In this document: positions 59,413 to 64,000 of the stretch, in pieces
How the letters are laid out: the number at the start of each line of letters is the position of its first letter
Position numbering within the stretch: the first letter of the stretch is position 1
Assembly (NCBI RefSeq): GCF_000185505.1
Contig: NZ_GL622359.1
Span: 2,019,221 to 2,083,220, forward strand
Length of the DNA stretch: 64,000 bases
From: Pseudoramibacter alactolyticus ATCC 23263
GTDB taxonomy: Bacteria; Bacillota; Clostridia; Eubacteriales; Eubacteriaceae
Direction of reading: 5' to 3'
The notes under the pieces: generated by a model
Database searches by the model: none
Told to the model about the DNA's origin: nothing
Seen by the model: the letters and a program-made list of their open reading frames with translations, nothing else
Position numbers and translations under genes: made by a program

Positions 59413-60735
59413 ATGTATATCGATCCAATTGCTGTTCAATATCCGGAAAATTTGAGAGATGATCATTATGTCATTGCAACGTATTACTGTGCGACCGGCC
59501 GCAACACCAATGCGTTAAAATTCGGGGCGGCCATGGCGGTCGAACAAAGCTGCGGCACCTGGCTGAAGGTTCCCGGCGAAACGGAAGAAGTGCGGGATCG
59601 GGCGATGGCGCGCATCATCGGCGTTTATGAGGCGCCGGCTTATCAATGCGGGATTCCGGAAGACGTGACGGAGCGGCATTTCATTTTAAGAGTGGCATTC
59701 CCGGCGACCAACTTCGGGCCCTCGTTTGCCATGATGCTTTCGACGGTGATTGGGAATATTTCCAGTTCCGGCAAAGTTAAGCTGCTGGATTTGGAATTCC
59801 CGAAAACGTTCTTGGGCCAATTCAAGGGGCCGAAATTCGGCGTTCAGGGCATTCGCGATCTCTTAGGCGTTCAAGATCGGCCGCTGCTCAACAATATGAT
59901 TAAGCCTTGCATCGGCCTGAGTCCGAAGGAAACAGCCAAACTGGCGTATGAAGCGGCAGTCGGCGGCGTCGACATCATCAAAGACGACGAACTGTGCGCC
60001 AATCCGGATTTTTGCCCGCTGGAAGACCGCGTGCAGGCAGTGATGGAAGCCATCACCAAAGCGGATCAGAAAAAAGGGGAAAAGACGTTGTACGCCTTTA
60101 ACATTACCGACCGGACGGAAAAATTGATCGATAATGCGCTGACAGCGATTAAAAACGGCGCCAATTGCCTGCTGGTTAATTATAATACCGTCGGTCTTGA
60201 CGCGACGAGAATGCTGGCCGAGGACGATCGCATCAACGTGCCGATTTTAGGACACTCGGATTATACCGGTGCGGTTTATGAATCGCCATGGTCCGGCATG
60301 AGTGCCAATCTGATCGGCGCAGTGTTGCCGCGAATTGCCGGAACCGATATGATTATCGCGCTTACGCCTTATGGCAAGTTCCCGATGCAGATGGATACCT
60401 TTATCTCGGTCGGCTACAAGATGCTGCAGCCCCTCGGCCATATCAAGCCCGTCTTCCCGATGCCGGGCGGCGGCACCACCCAAGGTCATCTGGAAGATAT
60501 GATTAAAAAGTTCGGCAACGATGTGATGATTGCGGCCGGCGGCGCTATTCATGGCCACCCGATGGGACCGGCAGCCGGTGCCAGAGCTTTCCGTCAGGGC
60601 ATCGATGAGGTGATGAACGGTATCGCCTTGAAGGATGCCGCTGAAAAACCGGAAAATAAAGAATTGAAGGCGGCGATTGATGCTTGGGGAATTTATGAGG
60701 AAGCCAAAGGCGGGATCTTTGATCTGAAAGGATAA
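59413..60735 (+). CDS. RuBisCO-like protein (form IV-type large subunit family)
   Basis: 440 aa, behind AAAGGAGAC. The RuBisCO large-chain fold is evident: NMIKPCIGLSPKETAKLAYE (catalytic K175 kept, K177 changed to Cys), GGVDIIKDDEL with the carbamylated K201 and both metal acids, LGHSDYTGAVYES in place of the H294 loop, PMPGGGTTQGHLE and AAGGAIHGHPMGPAAGARA (phosphate sites). Loop 6 reads LTPYGKF and lacks the standard GKLEG, so it cannot be a normal carboxylase. Members of this kind act as decarboxylases, isomerases or enolases in sulfur salvage or sugar-acid routes (e.g. OiaX). Neighbouring kinases suggest a phosphorylated sugar-acid substrate. Confidence 0.92.
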   Translation: MYIDPIAVQYPENLRDDHYVIATYYCATGRNTNALKFGAAMAVEQSCGTWLKVPGETEEVRDRAMARIIGVYEAPAYQCGIPEDVTERHFILRVAFPATNFGPSFAMMLSTVIGNISSSGKVKLLDLEFPKTFLGQFKGPKFGVQGIRDLLGVQDRPLLNNMIKPCIGLSPKETAKLAYEAAVGGVDIIKDDELCANPDFCPLEDRVQAVMEAITKADQKKGEKTLYAFNITDRTEKLIDNALTAIKNGANCLLVNYNTVGLDATRMLAEDDRINVPILGHSDYTGAVYESPWSGMSANLIGAVLPRIAGTDMIIALTPYGKFPMQMDTFISVGYKMLQPLGHIKPVFPMPGGGTTQGHLEDMIKKFGNDVMIAAGGAIHGHPMGPAAGARAFRQGIDEVMNGIALKDAAEKPENKELKAAIDAWGIYEEAKGGIFDLKG

Positions 60736-60773
60736 AGATCAAATCGAGTGCATCTGACATTTTAAGCTAAAAG

Positions 60774-60814
60774 ATCGAGCGCAGTCCAACGGGGGCTGCG
60801 CTTGATTTTTTGCG
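60774..60814 (+). terminator. Rho-independent terminator
   Basis: AGCGCAG / CTGCGCT with outer ATC.A/TGAT and TTTTTT after the RuBisCO-like gene. Confidence 0.7.
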
Positions 60815-60842
60815 TTGTAAATTAAGGGCGATGCATTATAAT
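60815..60842 (+). promoter_or_regulatory. Promoter of the SorC-family gene
   Basis: TTGTAA (60815), 16 bp, TATAAT (60837). Confidence 0.6.
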
Positions 60843-60874
60843 AAAGTAAATAGAATCAGATGGGGGAGTGTTTT

Positions 60875-61855
60875 ATGAAAAGCGAAGTGTATAACCAATC
60901 GACTTGTCTGGTTAATGAGGTGGCCTACCGATATTATTACGAAGGGGAAGCGGTGGCATGCATTGCTCAAAAAATCAACATTTCGCAGTCAACCGTATCG
61001 CGATTGTTAAAGCGCGCAGAAAAAGAACAGATCATCACCTTTCAAATGGCACAGCCGTCGCTGGAATGCATCCAACTCGCGCGGACCATTCAGCAAAAAT
61101 ACCAATTAATGGACGTGTTGGTGTCGCCGATCGATACGGAGAAAGGCCAGGTGCCGGATTTAGCCGCGGTTAAAAAACAAGTGGCTTTGGAGGGTGCGCG
61201 TTATTTGCAGCGGATGATCACAGACGAGGATATTGTCGGTTTGGCTTGGGGCGGAACGATGTATCATTTGATCCAATATCTGAATCCCTGCCGGCGCAAG
61301 GGAGCCAAGATTGTGACCTTGCATGGCAGCATTGCGGACTGTGATCCCAAATTGGCGGTGCAGACGCTGGTTAAACGGGCGGCAATGGCCTTTGACGGGC
61401 AGAATATTTCGATTAAGCGCAGCGGATTGTTAACCCGGGAAGAAATGGATATCCTTCGAAAAACAGATCATTATCGGAAAATTCAGGATATTTTTGGCCG
61501 CATCACGATTTCTGTCAGCGGTGTTGGCTCTTTTTATCCGGAAGTGCGTTCGCTTTTGGCGACCACCCAATATCTGAAAGAAGGCGAATTGCAAACACTG
61601 ATTCAAAATCAGGCTTATTGTGACATTTTGCTGCGCTTTATTAATTACAGCGGGCGCGAATGCGATACGGATTTAAAAGACCGGACGTATTCGATCTCTT
61701 TGGATGCTTACCGACGGATCCCGACGAAAATTGTGGTTGCTTCAGGGACAGAAAAAGTGACTTCAATTCAGGCACTGCTTAATGGTCAGTTGGTTGATGT
61801 GTTAATCATTGATCAATTTTTGGCCAAGGGACTGCTGAATCAGTTCGTCGCATGA
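60875..61855 (+). CDS. SorC/DeoR-family sugar-binding transcriptional regulator
   Basis: 326 aa, ATG 60875 with GGGGGAG upstream (an in-frame ATG at 60860 would place the ribosome site inside the gene). Helix-turn-helix CIAQKINISQSTVSRLLKRA, then the phosphosugar-binding NagB-like domain: DIVGLAWGGTMYHLI, SGVGSFYPEVRS, and TKIVVASGTEKVTSIQALL. Family effectors are phosphorylated sugars. Placement immediately after the RuBisCO-like gene and before an FGGY kinase gene makes it the likely regulator of this locus. Confidence 0.9.
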   Translation: MKSEVYNQSTCLVNEVAYRYYYEGEAVACIAQKINISQSTVSRLLKRAEKEQIITFQMAQPSLECIQLARTIQQKYQLMDVLVSPIDTEKGQVPDLAAVKKQVALEGARYLQRMITDEDIVGLAWGGTMYHLIQYLNPCRRKGAKIVTLHGSIADCDPKLAVQTLVKRAAMAFDGQNISIKRSGLLTREEMDILRKTDHYRKIQDIFGRITISVSGVGSFYPEVRSLLATTQYLKEGELQTLIQNQAYCDILLRFINYSGRECDTDLKDRTYSISLDAYRRIPTKIVVASGTEKVTSIQALLNGQLVDVLIIDQFLAKGLLNQFVA

Positions 61856-61865
61856 GCATAGGAAG

Positions 61866-61904
61866 AAAAAACAGGTGTTTCCATTTGGAAACACCTGTTT
61901 TTTT
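61866..61904. terminator. Bidirectional terminator
   Basis: AAAAACAGGTGTTTCC-attt-GGAAACACCTGTTTTT, perfect, between the SorC gene (+) and the kinase gene (-). Confidence 0.93.
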
Positions 61905-61928
61905 GTCATGGGTTTGACCATTTGACCA

Positions 61929-63497
61929 TTAATTGCGGTATTTTTCCTGATAATCCTTAACGGCATTGAAAGCCTGTCCGGAAAGACCGTGATAAACCTG
62001 ATGCCACGCCTGATAAGCATCCTCATAACGCTGAGTCGTGTCGGAATTGGGTTCATAGTGTCTGGTGACTTTGACCATATGGTCGGCGGCTTCATTAAAG
62101 TCGCGATAAACGCCGGCACCGACGGCTGCGACCATGGCACATCCCAATGCGGTGGCTTCTTCTTCGGCAACGGTTTCGCAGGGGCGGTTGTAAATATCCG
62201 CCTGCATCTGACACCAATAATCGGAACGGGCGATACCGCCGGAAAGCCGGACCGTCTGATAGTCCGGCACATTGCCGGCCACCATGGCGTCAAGCATATC
62301 CCGGGCGTCAAAGCAAATTCCTTCCATCACAGCGCGAACGATATCGGCACGGGTGTGGGCAAAGGTCATGCCGGTGAGCGTGCCGCGGGCATTGGCTTCA
62401 TAATGCGGGGTATTGGCGCCCTGCAGATAAGGCAGGAAAAAGAGGCCGTTGGAGCCGGGCAACGATTTTCGGGCTTCGTGGGTGAGAAAATCATAAACGC
62501 TCATACCGATGGTTTGGGCGGCCATATCTTCGGATTTGCAGATTTCGGTGCGGAACCATTTGAACGCGGACCCGGCGGCGTTGGCCTGACCTTCCATCAC
62601 GTAGCCGCCGTCCGGCGTGCCGAGCACATAACATTTGCGGTTGGGATCGCGCAGAAACTGCATGGATTTGCCGGCGGCGATACCGGCGGTGCCGCCGCAA
62701 TAATAACCGATGCCTTCTGGAATGCAGCCGTTGGCCAGACAGCCGATCTGCTGATCGCCGGTACCCATGACCAGAGGCGTGCCCACGGCCAGTCCGGTTT
62801 TCTCGGCCACGTCGGCGGAAACCTCGCCGATGATTTCACCGCAGCGTTTTAAAGGGGCGAGCTTGCTTTTATCCACATCAAAAGCGTCACAGAGCTTGTC
62901 ACTGTACTGAAAATCCTGTCCGTTGAGCTGCAGCCAGGGCGTATCGTCGATATCGTCGTAATAATCTTCGGCGCCGAAGGCTTTGGTCATCAGCCCCATC
63001 ATGGTGTGAATGCGGACGGCGTTGCCGTAGGCCTCGGGCAGGTGTTTTTTGACCCACTGCAGTTTGGTGGACGGGTTCACGCCGCCGAGGGGCATGCCGC
63101 AAAGATCGTAAAGATCGTCGGTGGTCATGCCGTGATCGGCGAGCATGCGCTCCATGGCCGGCATCATCTCTGCACCGCGAAGATCCTGCCAGATGATAAT
63201 CGGCGTGGTGAAGCCGCCGTTCTTATCGCGGGTGACCATGGTGCAGCGGAACATATCAAAGCTGACCGCCGCGATTTCCTTTGGATCGACGCCGCTGCTC
63301 GCGACAGCCTCTTTGCAGGTGTCATAAAGGGTTTGAATCATCGAAGGGCCGTCGCATTCAACGCGGCCGACACCGGGATAGATCAGCGGGTTCAGTTTTT
63401 GACCATAGCCCATGGCTTCGCCTTCAAAATTAAATACGACGGTTTTGGTGCTGGTGGTGCCCATGTCGACACCGACAACATATCTTTTTTCAGCCAT
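61929..63497 (-). CDS. FGGY-family carbohydrate kinase, second copy
   Basis: 522 aa, start ATG 63497 behind AAAGGAG. VVGVDMGTTSTKTVVFNFEG phosphate loop, SFDMFRCTMVTRD, IIIWQDLRGAEM, the C-terminal VMGTGDQQIGC and YYCGGTAGIAAG, and VRLSGGIARSDYWCQMQA. It is not a recent duplicate of the kinase at 56-58 kb; identity looks low. Clusters with a DUF1667 gene and a probable flavin oxidoreductase, so it may belong to the glycerol or polyol branch. Confidence 0.88.
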   Translation of the reverse strand: MAEKRYVVGVDMGTTSTKTVVFNFEGEAMGYGQKLNPLIYPGVGRVECDGPSMIQTLYDTCKEAVASSGVDPKEIAAVSFDMFRCTMVTRDKNGGFTTPIIIWQDLRGAEMMPAMERMLADHGMTTDDLYDLCGMPLGGVNPSTKLQWVKKHLPEAYGNAVRIHTMMGLMTKAFGAEDYYDDIDDTPWLQLNGQDFQYSDKLCDAFDVDKSKLAPLKRCGEIIGEVSADVAEKTGLAVGTPLVMGTGDQQIGCLANGCIPEGIGYYCGGTAGIAAGKSMQFLRDPNRKCYVLGTPDGGYVMEGQANAAGSAFKWFRTEICKSEDMAAQTIGMSVYDFLTHEARKSLPGSNGLFFLPYLQGANTPHYEANARGTLTGMTFAHTRADIVRAVMEGICFDARDMLDAMVAGNVPDYQTVRLSGGIARSDYWCQMQADIYNRPCETVAEEEATALGCAMVAAVGAGVYRDFNEAADHMVKVTRHYEPNSDTTQRYEDAYQAWHQVYHGLSGQAFNAVKDYQEKYRN

Positions 63498-63549
63498 TTT
63501 TGTTCTCCTTTGTCTCTGGGTGACTTGAATGCGCTGGACCGTGCCGATG

Positions 63550-63921
63550 CTATATGGCGGCGATATCTTTGGTAGCGACGATATCGACCGAGGTGTGTGC
63601 GATGTTTGGCAGAATGATTTGACCTTCGCGAATCGGAGCGCTCACACAAATAGGCTGCAGGGACGCCATGCAGGCGCGAATTTTTTCCTTGGGGATTTCG
63701 CCGGCGGTTTTCACAGAGACCACCGGCAGCTCGCCGCCCAGCACGCGAACCGTGCTCGTCACGATGCGCATCGGATGAATGACTTCCGTGCGGGCATAGG
63801 CTTCGCCCCGGGGGCAGGTGTTGCCGTGAACGGCGGTAACGATGCCGCCTTCGATCGTGGCCGTGACCGGACAGCCCAGGGGGCAGCTGATGCAGGTAAC
63901 GGTTTTTTCTGTCGTTGTCAT
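63550..63921 (-). CDS. DUF1667 iron-sulfur-binding-like protein
   Basis: 123 aa. The DUF1667 signature is complete: VTCISCPLGCPVTATIEGG with C-x2-C-x3-C, NTCPRGEAYARTEVIHPMR, and a C-terminal PILPNIAHT-like segment, here REGQIILPNIAHTSVDIVAT. Typically found beside GlpA-type FAD dehydrogenases and an NAD(P)/FAD oxidoreductase in anaerobes, where it probably carries a cluster. ATG 63921 overlaps the stop of the gene upstream by four bases. Confidence 0.92.
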   Translation of the reverse strand: MTTTEKTVTCISCPLGCPVTATIEGGIVTAVHGNTCPRGEAYARTEVIHPMRIVTSTVRVLGGELPVVSVKTAGEIPKEKIRACMASLQPICVSAPIREGQIILPNIAHTSVDIVATKDIAAI

Positions 63922-64000
63922 CGTGAACCTCCTGATGCTTTTTCGATGGCAATGCGAATGGCCTTCAGATCTTTCGGGAGCCCATCCGCCTTGATCTGGA
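63918..64000 (-). CDS. C-terminal end of a gene running off the window
   Basis: The last 26 codons read QIKADGLPKDLKAIRIAIEK then ASGGSR and stop, overlapping the DUF1667 start by four bases. By the usual gene order next to DUF1667 this is probably the NAD(P)/FAD-dependent oxidoreductase, but the fragment is too short to prove it. Incomplete: the 5' part lies beyond 64000. Confidence 0.6.
   Translation of the reverse strand, partial: QIKADGLPKDLKAIRIAIEKASGGSR

Noticed and set aside
1-64000. CRISPR arrays
   Set aside because: No set of regularly spaced identical repeats with unique spacers was seen anywhere; repeats found are two-copy or operator-like.

Overview
The window looks like a moderately GC-rich Firmicute of the class Clostridia, probably a strictly anaerobic, acetogen-like member of the Eubacteriaceae (Eubacterium/Pseudoramibacter type). 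This is inferred from gene content: a clostridial tmk-decarboxylase-holB-ricT block, a small 2[4Fe-4S] ferredoxin, a monofunctional Ni-CO dehydrogenase, 2-hydroxyacyl-CoA dehydratase with its activase, an orphan microcompartment shell gene, and sigma-A promoters and rho-independent terminators of Firmicute type. The species cannot be fixed from the sequence alone.

Layout. 0-9.5 kb is core: lysozyme-like hydrolase, GNAT, YbaK deacylase, HD-GYP protein, tmk, Orn/Lys/Arg-type decarboxylase, holB, ricT, ferredoxin, EutS/PduU-like shell protein, rlmD. 9.6-23 kb is an accessory region that is clearly more AT-rich. It holds a Ser/Thr kinase followed by three unassigned genes (candidate defence or membrane-acting cassette), an XRE regulator, a decayed serine recombinase, a redox/macrodomain/SirTM operon bracketed by 117-bp direct repeats, a frameshifted VWA lipoprotein and a membrane thioredoxin-like protein. 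23-28.5 kb carries a LacI-DapA-NRAMP module with three visible operators. It is edged by diverged repeats, a partial uppP duplicate and gene remnants.

28.5-43 kb: dicarboxylate/amino-acid symporter, uppP, a membrane protein, xpt, a two-gene 2-hydroxyacyl-CoA dehydratase locus in which one subunit is fused to its activase, an aldehyde dehydrogenase, and a TetR/MMPL/heptad-repeat exporter locus. 43-50.7 kb: tRNA-Val, the CO dehydrogenase gene behind a perfect sigma-A promoter and followed by a SsuABC/TauABC-type transporter, then DHFR, a short pyruvate-kinase-like protein and a ROK kinase. 50.7-51.6 kb has a DnaA-box cluster and a dead MobA/MobL relaxase. 51.7-55.7 kb: HAD phosphatase, arylsulfotransferase-like protein, and a glycine riboswitch driving an AGCS symporter.

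55.7-64 kb is a carbohydrate-catabolic locus: two FGGY kinases, a glycerol-1-phosphate-dehydrogenase-like enzyme, a RuBisCO-like protein, a SorC regulator, a phosphatase, and a DUF1667/oxidoreductase pair running off the edge. The strongest candidates for undescribed biology are this RuBisCO-like pathway, the kinase plus three-gene cassette, the SirTM/Zn-macrodomain pair without its usual lipoyl-carrier partners, and the CO dehydrogenase linked to an ABC importer.
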